Shown: piece by piece, positions 19,145-28,316 of the stretch
Numbering within the stretch: the first letter of the stretch is position 1
Layout: the number at the start of each line of letters is the position of its first letter
Origin: Alphaproteobacteria bacterium
GTDB lineage: Bacteria; Pseudomonadota; Alphaproteobacteria; ATCC43930; CGMCC-115725
Direction: 5' to 3'
Assembly (NCBI GenBank): GCA_028871055.1
Contig: JAGWON010000001.1
Coordinates: 186,001-250,000 of the forward strand
Length of the DNA stretch: 64,000 nucleotides
Notes under the pieces: model-generated
Database searches by the model: none
Told to the model about the DNA's origin: nothing
The model's input: only the letters and a program-made list of their open reading frames with translations
Position numbers and translations under genes: made by a program

Positions 19145-19648
19145 CTAACCCGGGTTCACCACCACGCGCGACGCCGCGTCGGCTTCGGCCAGGACGCGGC
19201 GCAGATCGTCGGGCGCCAACGCGACGCAGCCCTCGGTCGGCGCGTAATCGGGCGATGCCACGTGCAGGAAGATGGCGCTGCCGGCGCCGGCGATCACGGG
19301 GTCGTCGTTATAGCCCAGCACCACGACCAGATCGTAGAGCCGGTCGGCGCGCCACAACGGCTCGGCGCGCGCCCGATAGGGCAACGTCACCGGCCGGTTA
19401 TAGGCCGCAGCCGCCGGGTCGTCGCACCAGCCGTCGGCGGCGACGATCGGCGTTACCGGCAAGCGGGTTGTCGGCGGCGGCGCGCCGCGGTCGGCGCGAT
19501 AGAGCGCGCGGCGCATGACGAAGGCGCCGGCCGGCGTGGTGCCGTCGCCCTCGGTCTTGCCGACGCGAATGCCGGCTCGGCCGAGCGCGCAGCGCATCCG
19601 CCGCGCATCCCAGCGCGCCCAGGCCGCGGGCTCGACGATGAGATCCAT
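19145..19648 (-). CDS. L,D-transpeptidase family protein
   Basis: This 167-residue protein has the YkuD-type active-site motif FLHVASPDYAPTEGCVAL, with catalytic His and Cys. KTEGDGTTPAGAFVMR, the substrate-side loop of the family, is also present. Such enzymes cross-link or modify peptidoglycan in the periplasm. No signal peptide is obvious in the annotated N-terminus (MDLIVEPAAWARWDARRM), so export is uncertain; many short members of this family likewise lack one. Confidence 0.85.
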   Translation of the reverse strand: MDLIVEPAAWARWDARRMRCALGRAGIRVGKTEGDGTTPAGAFVMRRALYRADRGAPPPTTRLPVTPIVAADGWCDDPAAAAYNRPVTLPYRARAEPLWRADRLYDLVVVLGYNDDPVIAGAGSAIFLHVASPDYAPTEGCVALAPDDLRRVLAEADAASRVVVNPG

Positions 19649-20029
19649 CGCGCCTCTATAGCCGATTGCGGCCGGTGCTGCCGCCGCGGCCGGCGACAGG
19701 GCAAACGAGTATGGTTAACTTAACCATAAGTAACCATATTAACTATACTTTTCGTCTAATTAACCAATACTTTGAATTGCTTTTGCCTCTTGGTGAAAAT
19801 ACTTTCACCGTCGAAGAAAAAGACCGAAACAGGTCTGTCGTTCAGGAAGGAAGTTCGAAGCCCGCGGAGTCGTGTCTCCGCTGGTCCCCTCCCGGCAGGT
19901 GCCCTCCGCGGCGCTCCGGACTCCTTCTTCGATAGGCCTCTTCGGTCGCTGCGGCGGCTGCGGATCGACCCTTTCCTCCCAGGGGTCCATCCGCGGACCG
20001 CTCGCAAACCGGGACACGGAGAGGTTGCG
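19649..20029 (+). promoter_or_regulatory. Regulatory region and long leader of the giant repeat protein
   Basis: This 381-base gap begins with an AT-rich island (about 19705-19800) containing several TTAACCA-type boxes. It continues as a GC-rich leader of over 200 bases with the hairpins AGACC-gaaaca-GGTCT (19821-19836) and GCGGAG-tcgtgt-CTCCGC (19864-19881). It ends with a GGAGAGG ribosome-binding site before the ATG at 20030. I found no riboswitch class that fits. Confidence 0.55.
19711..19767 (+). promoter_or_regulatory. Cluster of CtrA-like TTAACCAT boxes
   Basis: The palindrome ATGGTTAA-c-TTAACCAT occupies 19711-19727, giving one TTAACCAT on each strand. GTAACCAT at 19730-19737 and TTAACCAA at 19760-19767 follow. 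TTAACCAT is the known half-site preferred by the alphaproteobacterial cell-cycle regulator CtrA. In such GC-rich DNA this clustering is unlikely to be chance, though CtrA itself is not encoded in the window. Confidence 0.5.
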
Positions 20030-23000
20030 ATGAAAGTTTCGATCCGGACTTTGGCCAGGCACTCGGCGGCGGCGATCGCCATTCTGGCGCTGATGGATGG
20101 CGCGGCGTTCGCAGGCAGCCAGATAACGCCAAACCCGAATCCGGCGGCCGCCACGATCACGCCCAACAACGGCGATTTCAACGCCAGCAACCCCTACACC
20201 AACCTGGGCAAGATCCAGATCGAGAACAGCGGCGCGGGCGCAGTCACCTTCACCAACAACGGCGGCGCCACCATCGACAACACCGGCACCGGCGGCGCCG
20301 GCACGCCGGGCGACGGTGAGATCGACACGTTCGGCGGCGGCACCTTCGACAATGTCGGCACGGTCAATTCGACGAGCGGCGCCTTCATCACCACCGACGG
20401 CGGCCAAGGCCCGAATCGGGGCAGCGCCGCGCTCAACAACAGCGGCACCATCGTCAACGACGCGAGCAAGCTGAACAACCAGACGACCACACCGGGCGTC
20501 GGCATCTCCAGCCAGCTCAACAACACCGGCTCGATCACCAACCAGGACGGCGGCACGCTCACCAACAACGCCAACGGCAATGCCGGCGCGACCTCGACCC
20601 TGACGCAGGGCGCGGTCATCACCAATTCGGCCTCGGGCTCGCTCACCAACACCGGCACCGGCACGACCTTCACCAACGAGCTCGCCGGCCTCTTCAGCAA
20701 TGCCGGCACCTTCATCAACGAGTTGGCGGCGCACTTCGTCAACACCAACGCCAACACCGTCTGGGATAACACCGGCACGACCATCAACATGGGCGCGGGC
20801 ACGCAGATCCAGAACCAGAACGGCGCCGCGGTCACCAACGAGGGCCAGATCCTCAACATGCTCGGCGCGCTGTTCCACAACGACGCAACGTCGAGCATCA
20901 CCAACAACGGCACCGGCGCGGCCATCTTCAACATGACCAGCGGCAGCACGCTGCAGAACGACGGTCAATTGACCAACGAGAACGGCGCCCAGGTCTACAA
21001 CGAGGCGCACGGCACGCTCAACAACACCGGCACGCTCACCAACGAGACCAACGGCCAGGTCTATAACCAGGGCGGCGGCACGCTCAACAACAGCGGCACC
21101 TTCAACAACGCGGCGCAAGCCTATAACCAGGGCGCCTCGACCTTCGCCAATACCGGCACGCTCACCAACAACGGCACCAGCGCCCAGTTCACCAACCAGG
21201 GCGCCTCGACGCTGACCAACACCAACGCCATCACCAACGAGAACGGCGGCACGCTGTCGAATCTCGGCGTCGGCACGCTCCTCCACAACGAGGCGGGCGG
21301 CTCGCTGACCAACGACGGCACGGGTCTGTCCACGACGACCGTCACCAACAATCAGGCGACGATCACCAACGACTCGGGCGCGGCCATCGACAACAAGGGC
21401 GGCAACGCCAAGTTCTTCAACCAGAACGGCGGCCAGGTCGGCAACGCCGGGACTCTGACCAACGAGGTCGGCGCGCAGCTCACCAACGAGGATGCGGGCA
21501 CCGCGATCACCAACACCGGCGCGATCAACAACCAGACCGGCGCGAGCTTCAGCAACCTCAACGGCGCGGCGATCGCCAACAACGGCACCGGCACGATCGC
21601 CAACTCCGCCACGTTCACCAACGACGGCGCCGCGACCACGATCACGAACAGTAGCACCCATTCGACGAGCGGAACGCTCGATGGCATCGCCAACACCGCT
21701 GGCGGCGTCTTCACAAACCAGAACGGCGCGACCATCACCAACAACAGCGGCAGCGGCATCCTCAACGACGCCTCGACCTTCACCAACAAGCTCGGCGCGC
21801 TGGTCGACAACAAGGGCACCGTCACCAACCGCGACGGCGGCACGCTGCAGAACCTGAGCACCGCGACCCTGCATAACGAGTCGGGCGCGATCCTGACTAA
21901 CGACGGCAGCGTGTCCACCACCACGCTCCTCAACGACAACGCAACCATCACCAACGGCGGCACGCTCACCAACACCGGCGCGCACGCCCAGTTCACCAAC
22001 CAGGATCACGCCACCTTCACCAACCAGCTCGGCGCCACGTTCAACAACCTGCTGGGCGCGACATTCCTCAACGATCCGAGCTCGGTCGTGAATGCCGGCG
22101 CGATCGTCAACTCGGGCGGCTCGACCATCACCAGCGACGGCCTGGGCTCGACCTTCGACAACACGGCGACCGGCACCATCGACAACACCGGCACGGGCTC
22201 GACCATCACCAACCAGAACCAGTCGGTGATGACCAACGAGCACACGATCACCAACGAGAACAGCGCCGTCCTCGCCAATGTCGGCGGCACCAACGGCGCG
22301 ACCTTCAAGAACCAGTCGGGTGGCACCATCACCAACCAGACCGGCGCGGCGATCGACAACATCGGCACCGGCGCGGGCGTCGCGAACTTCACCAACGACG
22401 CCTCGACCATCAACAACAACGCGACGGCGTTGATCGACAACAAAGGCTCGAACGCTCAGTTCTCGAACCAGAACGCCGCGACCGTCACCAATCACGGCAC
22501 CCTGACCAACGAGATCGGCGGCCAGTTCACCAACCAGAGCGGCTCGACGGTCGACAACTTCGCCGGCCTCGTCAACGAGACCGGCGGCCAGTTCGTGAAT
22601 ACCGGTGCCGGCACGCACCTCACCAACGAAATCGGCGGCACCGTCACCAACGACGGCACCGGCACCAAGCTGTGGAACAAGCTGTCGGCGCTGGTCACCA
22701 ACCTCGGCTCGATGTTCAACCGGAACAGCGCCACGCTGCAGAACGACTCGACGTTGGCGAACAATGGCGGCACGCTCACGAATCAAACGGGCGCCACGCT
22801 GAACAACACCGGCACACTCAACAACACCAACGTCGCGACGCTCACCAACGACAACGCCACGGTCAACAACAGCGGCACGCTCACCAACGACGACAGCACG
22901 GTGAACAACCAGAACAGCGCCGCGTTCAACACCAGCGGCACGCTCACCAACAAGGACGGCGGCACGGTCAACAACACCACCGGCGCGACCATGACAGTCC

Positions 23001-26000
23001 AGACCGGCGGCCTGGTCACCAACGACGGCACCGGCCTGTTGTCGACCCAGATCGTCAACGACAACGCCAACTTCGTCACGCAGTCGGGCTCGACCGTCAA
23101 CAACAACGGCGCCAAGGCCGCGTTCACGAACCAGAACGGCGCCGTCGCCACCCTCAACGGTGCGTTCAACAACACCAACGGCGCGCACTTCACCAACGAT
23201 CCGTCGACGGTGACCAACAACGGCGCCTTCACCAACAGCGGCGGCTCGACCGTGACCAACTCCGGCCTCGGCTCGACCTTCACCAACAGTTCGACCGGCA
23301 CCTTCGACAACACCGGCACGGGCTCGACGCTGGTCAACCAGAACCAGGCAACCTTCACCAACAACGGCGCGCTCACCAACGAGAACAACGCGTCGATCCA
23401 GAACCTCGGCGGCACCACCGGCACCACCACCTTCTCGACCAGCGGCGCTGGCGCGACGCTCACCAACCAGACCGGCGCCACCATCCTCAACAACGGCACC
23501 GGCGCGGGTACCGCCCACTTCAACGTCGCGAGCGGCGGCACCCTCACCAACGCCGCGACCTCGGGCGGCATCACGAACGAGGGCACGAACGGCCTGTTCC
23601 ACGTCCACTCGGGCGGCGTGCTCGACAACTTCGGCGCCATCCTCAACAAGCTCGCCGGCACCTTTGAGAACTTCCTCGGCGGCACGGTCGACAACAACGG
23701 CGCCAGCGCGTCGATCACCAACAACGCCTCAACGCTCACCAACGCCGGCGGCTTCACCAACGAGAACAGCGCTCAACTCGTCAACCAGAACGGCGCGACG
23801 CTCAACAACACCGGCACGCTCTCGAACCAGACCGGTGCGACCATCACCAACGACGCCACCAGCACGATCGCCAACAGCGGACCGGGCGTCATCACCAACA
23901 TGACCGGCGGCGGCGCGATCACCAACAACGGCACGATGACCAACGCGTCGGGCGGCAGCGTCGTGATCCAGTCGGGCGCGGTGTTGAACGGCACCGGCAC
24001 CTATACCCAGTCCGGCCCGACCAGCAACACCACGGTCAACGGCACCTGGACGCAAGGGCTCACCAACCTGACCGACGGCAACCTCAACGGCTCCGGCACG
24101 GTCAACGGCCCGCTCTATAACGACACGCCGTCCGGCACGGGTCCGGGCGTCACCGGCACCGGCGGCGGCATCACCCTCACCGGCCCGGTCGCCGGCACGG
24201 GCAACTACGCCGGCATCGTGAACTTCACCGGCAGCTTGTCGCCCGGTTCGCCCTTCGCCAGCCCGGTCGTCAACAACAACAATCCGGACGTGACCGGTGG
24301 CACCTTCACGCCCAATCCGCTGCCGAACTATCCGCTCGGCACCGGCTCGGCGGCGCTGATCACCAGCACCGGCACGATGAACTTCGCGTCCAGCAACACG
24401 CTTTACCTGGACGTGATGGGCGCGACCCGCGGCACGCTGTACGACGCGATCAACACCGCCAACGCCAACCTCGGCGGCACGCTGACGCTCGTTCCGACCA
24501 TTCCGGGCGCGGTCGCCGGCAGCTATGACTTCATCCACTCGGGCTCGGGCGGCATCGCCGGCGACTTCAACCTCGCCCAGATGCTCAACCTCGGCAACGG
24601 CAGCGACCTCTATCTCTCCGGCCGCAGCGTGACGTCGACCGACTACACCGCGACTCTCGCGAACTTCGGCAACGGCGTGCAGAACACTTTCAGCCAGATC
24701 GGCGGCAACGGCGCTCCGGGCGGCAATCCTGGCCTCAGCGTCAGCCCGTCGCTCACCACCGCGACTTCGGGCCTGACCTTTGCCGAAGGCGGCAACGGCG
24801 GCAACGACGGCAACGGCGGCAACGGCGGCAACGCCAGCGCGACCAACGTCGTCACCGGCTCCGGCAATTCCTTCGCCATCGCCAACGCCGGCAACGGCGG
24901 CGACGCCAGCGGCGTCGGCAACGGCGGCAACGGCGGCAACGCCCTCGCCAGCTCGACGATGCAGGGCGCCACCGGCTCGGCCAACGCCACCTCGACTGGC
25001 GGCAATGGCGGCCTCGGCACCGGCGGCGGCAACGGCGGCAACGGCGGCAACAGCAGCTCGACCGCGACCGCTATCAACGCCACCGGCGACGTCACCACCA
25101 ACGCGACATCGACCGGCGGCAACGGCGGCAACGCCACCGGCGGCGGCACGGGCGGCAATGGCGGCAATGCCACTTCGACCTCGACCGCCCAGACCAGCGG
25201 CGGCGCCAACACCGCGACGGCCAATGCCACCGCGACCGGCGGCCAGGGCGGCTCGCCGAGCGGCGCCGGCGGCACGGCCAATGCCACGGCGAACGCGACC
25301 AACACCGGCCTCGCTCCGGCCGCGGTCGGCGCCCATGCGCTCGCGACATCCTTCCGCAACACCGCGACCGCGACCGCCACGGGCAACGGCCTCAGCGGCT
25401 CGCTCTCCAACACCCTGTTGGACGGCCAGGGCAATACGCTCCGCACCATCACCGGTGTCGGCTCGATCGCCAACGCCACCACCGACGGCGCCAACGCGTC
25501 GCCCAACACGCCGTCGGTCGAGGCCTCCGGCTCGGCCACCATCGGCAGCACGGCGACTTCGTTCAGCCAGACCACCTACGGCCAGAACGTCTCGACCACG
25601 GCACCGATCTCACCCTTCAGCCAGGTCAACCCGATCCCCGACAACAGCTACACCCTGGGCAACCTGAACCCGACCGGGCTCAACGCCGGCTTCTATGCGG
25701 CCAATCCGGCGGCGAACTTCGCCTTCAACAACGGCGGCGCCTCGGTCATCGCCTCCGGCCTCTTGGGTGTGGGTGCGACGAGCGCGATCTCGACCCCGCA
25801 CACCTACACTTCGTCCCTCACCTTCACCGATACCGGGGCGAACGCGGCGGGCCGGGACGTGGTCGTCAGCCTGCTCAACAACGGCAGCTCGGGCTACGCC
25901 GGCGCAACCTTCGGCACGCTCGAGTTCTACCTGACCGAGTCGGGCAAGGTGGGCAAGCTGTTCGACCAGACCTTCACCACCCTGGCCAGCGCCCTCACCG

Positions 26001-26281
26001 CCCTCGACAACGTCAACTACAATCTCGGCACGGTGTCCGGCAGCGGTCTGTTCGACGTGACCGCCAACCTGGTGTTCGATACCTCGTCGTTCAGCGGCTT
26101 CCAGACCAGCCTGCTCTACGGCTACACCACCTCGGTGCCGGAGCCCGCGACCTGGCTGCTGTTCGGCAGCGGCCTGCTCGGCCTCGGCCTCTTGGAGATG
26201 CGTCGCCGGCGCAAGTTGCCGGCCGGCGCGGCCCAAGGCGCCGACAAGGACGCCGGCGGCGCGGACCGGATGGCCGCGTAA
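20030..26281 (+). CDS. Giant Asn/Gly/Thr repeat protein with PEP-CTERM sorting signal
   Basis: The 2083-residue product starts with a signal peptide (AIAILALMDGAAFAG). From about residue 50 to 1330 it is built of short repeats around NxGTLTNxxG, N/T/G-rich and suited to a parallel beta-helix. A less regular part follows (to about 1580), then a GGNGGNGGNAS-type stretch (about 1584-1760), then a globular C-terminal part. It ends VPEPATWLLFGSGLLG plus RRRRK, a PEP-CTERM tail recognised by exosortase. It should be a large exported surface or matrix protein. ATG 20030 is chosen for its GGAGAGG site and signal peptide; the frame stays open another 258 bases upstream. No exosortase gene is in the window. 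Confidence 0.88.
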   Translation: MKVSIRTLARHSAAAIAILALMDGAAFAGSQITPNPNPAAATITPNNGDFNASNPYTNLGKIQIENSGAGAVTFTNNGGATIDNTGTGGAGTPGDGEIDTFGGGTFDNVGTVNSTSGAFITTDGGQGPNRGSAALNNSGTIVNDASKLNNQTTTPGVGISSQLNNTGSITNQDGGTLTNNANGNAGATSTLTQGAVITNSASGSLTNTGTGTTFTNELAGLFSNAGTFINELAAHFVNTNANTVWDNTGTTINMGAGTQIQNQNGAAVTNEGQILNMLGALFHNDATSSITNNGTGAAIFNMTSGSTLQNDGQLTNENGAQVYNEAHGTLNNTGTLTNETNGQVYNQGGGTLNNSGTFNNAAQAYNQGASTFANTGTLTNNGTSAQFTNQGASTLTNTNAITNENGGTLSNLGVGTLLHNEAGGSLTNDGTGLSTTTVTNNQATITNDSGAAIDNKGGNAKFFNQNGGQVGNAGTLTNEVGAQLTNEDAGTAITNTGAINNQTGASFSNLNGAAIANNGTGTIANSATFTNDGAATTITNSSTHSTSGTLDGIANTAGGVFTNQNGATITNNSGSGILNDASTFTNKLGALVDNKGTVTNRDGGTLQNLSTATLHNESGAILTNDGSVSTTTLLNDNATITNGGTLTNTGAHAQFTNQDHATFTNQLGATFNNLLGATFLNDPSSVVNAGAIVNSGGSTITSDGLGSTFDNTATGTIDNTGTGSTITNQNQSVMTNEHTITNENSAVLANVGGTNGATFKNQSGGTITNQTGAAIDNIGTGAGVANFTNDASTINNNATALIDNKGSNAQFSNQNAATVTNHGTLTNEIGGQFTNQSGSTVDNFAGLVNETGGQFVNTGAGTHLTNEIGGTVTNDGTGTKLWNKLSALVTNLGSMFNRNSATLQNDSTLANNGGTLTNQTGATLNNTGTLNNTNVATLTNDNATVNNSGTLTNDDSTVNNQNSAAFNTSGTLTNKDGGTVNNTTGATMTVQTGGLVTNDGTGLLSTQIVNDNANFVTQSGSTVNNNGAKAAFTNQNGAVATLNGAFNNTNGAHFTNDPSTVTNNGAFTNSGGSTVTNSGLGSTFTNSSTGTFDNTGTGSTLVNQNQATFTNNGALTNENNASIQNLGGTTGTTTFSTSGAGATLTNQTGATILNNGTGAGTAHFNVASGGTLTNAATSGGITNEGTNGLFHVHSGGVLDNFGAILNKLAGTFENFLGGTVDNNGASASITNNASTLTNAGGFTNENSAQLVNQNGATLNNTGTLSNQTGATITNDATSTIANSGPGVITNMTGGGAITNNGTMTNASGGSVVIQSGAVLNGTGTYTQSGPTSNTTVNGTWTQGLTNLTDGNLNGSGTVNGPLYNDTPSGTGPGVTGTGGGITLTGPVAGTGNYAGIVNFTGSLSPGSPFASPVVNNNNPDVTGGTFTPNPLPNYPLGTGSAALITSTGTMNFASSNTLYLDVMGATRGTLYDAINTANANLGGTLTLVPTIPGAVAGSYDFIHSGSGGIAGDFNLAQMLNLGNGSDLYLSGRSVTSTDYTATLANFGNGVQNTFSQIGGNGAPGGNPGLSVSPSLTTATSGLTFAEGGNGGNDGNGGNGGNASATNVVTGSGNSFAIANAGNGGDASGVGNGGNGGNALASSTMQGATGSANATSTGGNGGLGTGGGNGGNGGNSSSTATAINATGDVTTNATSTGGNGGNATGGGTGGNGGNATSTSTAQTSGGANTATANATATGGQGGSPSGAGGTANATANATNTGLAPAAVGAHALATSFRNTATATATGNGLSGSLSNTLLDGQGNTLRTITGVGSIANATTDGANASPNTPSVEASGSATIGSTATSFSQTTYGQNVSTTAPISPFSQVNPIPDNSYTLGNLNPTGLNAGFYAANPAANFAFNNGGASVIASGLLGVGATSAISTPHTYTSSLTFTDTGANAAGRDVVVSLLNNGSSGYAGATFGTLEFYLTESGKVGKLFDQTFTTLASALTALDNVNYNLGTVSGSGLFDVTANLVFDTSSFSGFQTSLLYGYTTSVPEPATWLLFGSGLLGLGLLEMRRRRKLPAGAAQGADKDAGGADRMAA

Positions 26282-26306
26282 GGTCTCCGAAGGACGATTG
26301 CGAGAC

Positions 26307-26335
26307 GAGGCCGCCGCAAGGCGGCCTCTTTTTTT
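26307..26335 (+). terminator. Rho-independent terminator of the giant gene
   Basis: The perfect 9-bp stem GAGGCCGCC-gcaa-GGCGGCCTC is followed by seven T residues (26329-26335), 26 bases after the stop codon of the giant gene. Confidence 0.93.
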
Positions 26336-26345
26336 CAGCCGCCGC

Positions 26346-27311
26346 TCATTCGCGGGCCGGCGCCGTCGCCAGCAGGATCCGGCCGGCGGCCAGGAACTTC
26401 GCCGGGTTCACCGGCCGGCCGTCGACCCGCACCTCGTAGTGCAGATGCGGTCCGGTGCTGCGCCCGGTGCTGCCGAGCAGACCGATGCGCTGATGCGCGA
26501 CGACGCGGTCGCCCGGGCGGACGAGAATCCGGGACAGATGCGCGAAGCGCGTCCGGATGCCGTTGCCGTGGTCGATTTCGATCATCCGGCCATAGGCGCC
26601 GTCGAAGCCGGCGAAATCGACGACACCGGGCGCCGTGCTGAAGACCGGATCGCCCAGATCGGCCTCGAGATCGATGCCGGTATGGAAGGCGCGCTCGCCG
26701 TCGAACGGATCGCGGCGCGGGCCGAACGGGCTGCTGATCGCGTAACGGACGAGCGGCGCCGCGAACGGCATGCGGGCGAGCAGCTGCTCGAGCCGCGCCA
26801 GCCGGTGCGGGTCGGCGGCGACGTCGCGCATCGCGCCGAGCGGGACGAAAGGTCCGCCCTCGTCGGTGGCGTGGTGCCGCGGCACGGCGCGATGCAGCAG
26901 GGTCTCGAGGCTGATGCCGGCGGCGCGCAGCCGCGCCAGGCCGGCGCTTTCGCGCGCGAGCAGCGCCGGCTCGAGGATTGCCGAATGGGTGGCGGGCGGT
27001 GCGGACACCGGAACCGGTGCTGGTGCCGGTGCAGCCGCAGCGGGAACCGGCGCGGGTGCGGCCTTGGCGGTTGCCGCTTGCATCGCCGTGGGCGGTGTGG
27101 CGCGCGCGACGGTTGCGGCCGGCGCGGGCTTAGATGTCGCTTTGGCCGCCGCAGCCGGCGGTGCCGCGGCGACCGGCTGGGCGGGTGCCACCGGATGCAC
27201 CAGGGCGCGGAGCGCCAGCACGCCGACCGCGGTGTGCAGGCCGACGACGAGCAAAAGCGCGATCGCGCTCGGATGGGCGATCGCGCGGAGGGGTGACTGG
27301 AACGAACCCAC
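26346..27311 (-). CDS. M23 family metallopeptidase
   Basis: This 321-residue protein has an N-terminal membrane helix (IALLLVVGLHTAVGVLAL), a long Ala/Pro-rich linker, and a C-terminal LytM domain. The zinc-binding motifs are FHTGIDLEAD and HLHYEV, with SSPFGPRRDPF at the domain start as usual. Active family members cut peptidoglycan cross-bridges, while degenerate ones activate amidases; here the zinc ligands look intact. It is probably anchored in the inner membrane and acts in the periplasm. It converges with the giant gene, with the terminator between them. Confidence 0.92.
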   Translation of the reverse strand: MGSFQSPLRAIAHPSAIALLLVVGLHTAVGVLALRALVHPVAPAQPVAAAPPAAAAKATSKPAPAATVARATPPTAMQAATAKAAPAPVPAAAAPAPAPVPVSAPPATHSAILEPALLARESAGLARLRAAGISLETLLHRAVPRHHATDEGGPFVPLGAMRDVAADPHRLARLEQLLARMPFAAPLVRYAISSPFGPRRDPFDGERAFHTGIDLEADLGDPVFSTAPGVVDFAGFDGAYGRMIEIDHGNGIRTRFAHLSRILVRPGDRVVAHQRIGLLGSTGRSTGPHLHYEVRVDGRPVNPAKFLAAGRILLATAPARE

Positions 27312-27382
27312 GATACGCTGAAGCTTCCCCGGGCCCTATGCCGGCCCGTGGTCCAAGATAAGGCAGCGGCGTTAAAGCCGGC

Positions 27383-28207
27383 TTAACCCTCCGGTTTCGT
27401 GTGCGCGGTGAGGCCGCGTTTTGTCAGGATCGCCCAGGCGTCCTCGGCGGTGTCGGCGAAATCGAACAGCGCCAGCTCCTCGCGGCCGATCGTCTCGGCC
27501 TCGATCAGCGCGTCGAAATTAACCACGCGCCGCCAGTAATCGGCGCCGAACAGCACGATCGGCACGACCGGCGACTTGCGCGTCTGCACCAGGGTCAGCA
27601 TCTCGAACAGCTCGTCGAAGGTGCCGAAGCCGCCCGGGAACGCGACCAGCGCGTTGGCGCGCATGGCCAGGTGCATCTTGCGCATGCCGAAATAGTGGAA
27701 CTGAAAAGTCAGCTCCGGCGTGGTGAAGGGGTTGGGCTCCTGCTCGCGCGGCAGCGCGATGTTGAAGCCGATGGTCGGCGCGCCGGCGTCGCGCGCACCG
27801 CGGTTGGCCGCCGCCATGATGCCGGGACCGCCGCCGGTGGCGATGACGTTGTCGCGCCAGCGGTGATGCGGCGCGAAGGCGCCGCCGCGCTCGGAGGCGA
27901 TGCGGCCGAATTCGCGCGCGGCCTGATACATGGCGACGCGCTCGTCGATGCGCCGGCGCTCGGCGTCGCTCGTCGCCGCGCGGCGCAGCGTTTCCGCCTG
28001 CTCGGGCGACGGCGTGCGCGCGCTGCCGAAGACGACGACGGTCGAGCGCACGCCCCAGTCGCGCAGCAGCAACTCCGCCTTGGCGTATTCGATGGCGAAG
28101 CGCAAATCGCGCATCTCGTCGCGGGTCGACAGGAAGTCGCTGTCGAGCACCGGCAGCGTGTAGCTCGAAGATATCTTCTGCGCGTGGTTGGACGGGGCGT
28201 CCGGCAT
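27383..28207 (-). CDS. LOG family protein (TIGR00730-type Rossmann fold)
   Basis: This 274-residue protein contains the lysine decarboxylase-like signatures VIATGGGPGIMAAANRGA and ALVAFPGGFGTFDELFEML, which define the LOG family. Characterised members are cytokinin riboside 5'-monophosphate phosphoribohydrolases or nucleotide-monophosphate nucleosidases. The longer form with an N-terminal extension, as here, is less well characterised. ATG 28207 follows GGAGGGAGCC. Confidence 0.88.
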   Translation of the reverse strand: MPDAPSNHAQKISSSYTLPVLDSDFLSTRDEMRDLRFAIEYAKAELLLRDWGVRSTVVVFGSARTPSPEQAETLRRAATSDAERRRIDERVAMYQAAREFGRIASERGGAFAPHHRWRDNVIATGGGPGIMAAANRGARDAGAPTIGFNIALPREQEPNPFTTPELTFQFHYFGMRKMHLAMRANALVAFPGGFGTFDELFEMLTLVQTRKSPVVPIVLFGADYWRRVVNFDALIEAETIGREELALFDFADTAEDAWAILTKRGLTAHTKPEG

Positions 28208-28316
28208 CGGTCAGGCTCCCTCCGGTTGCGGGCGCCGCCGGCCACGAAAGCCGGAACGTCGGCCGCCCGCGCTTATCATCTCATGCTGGCAGCGCGGCGG
28301 GAACGCGCCGCCGAAG

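Noticed and set aside
19805-23608. Minus-strand open frame of over 1200 codons opposite the giant gene
   Set aside because: It is a shadow of the repetitive Asn/Gly/Thr codons of the plus-strand gene. The product is an Arg/Val/Gly-rich repeat without domains, and there is no ribosome-binding site.
20200-24000. Regular short DNA repeats as a CRISPR array
   Set aside because: The repeats are in-frame codons of one protein, with variable units and no constant repeat-spacer pattern. No cas genes are in the window.
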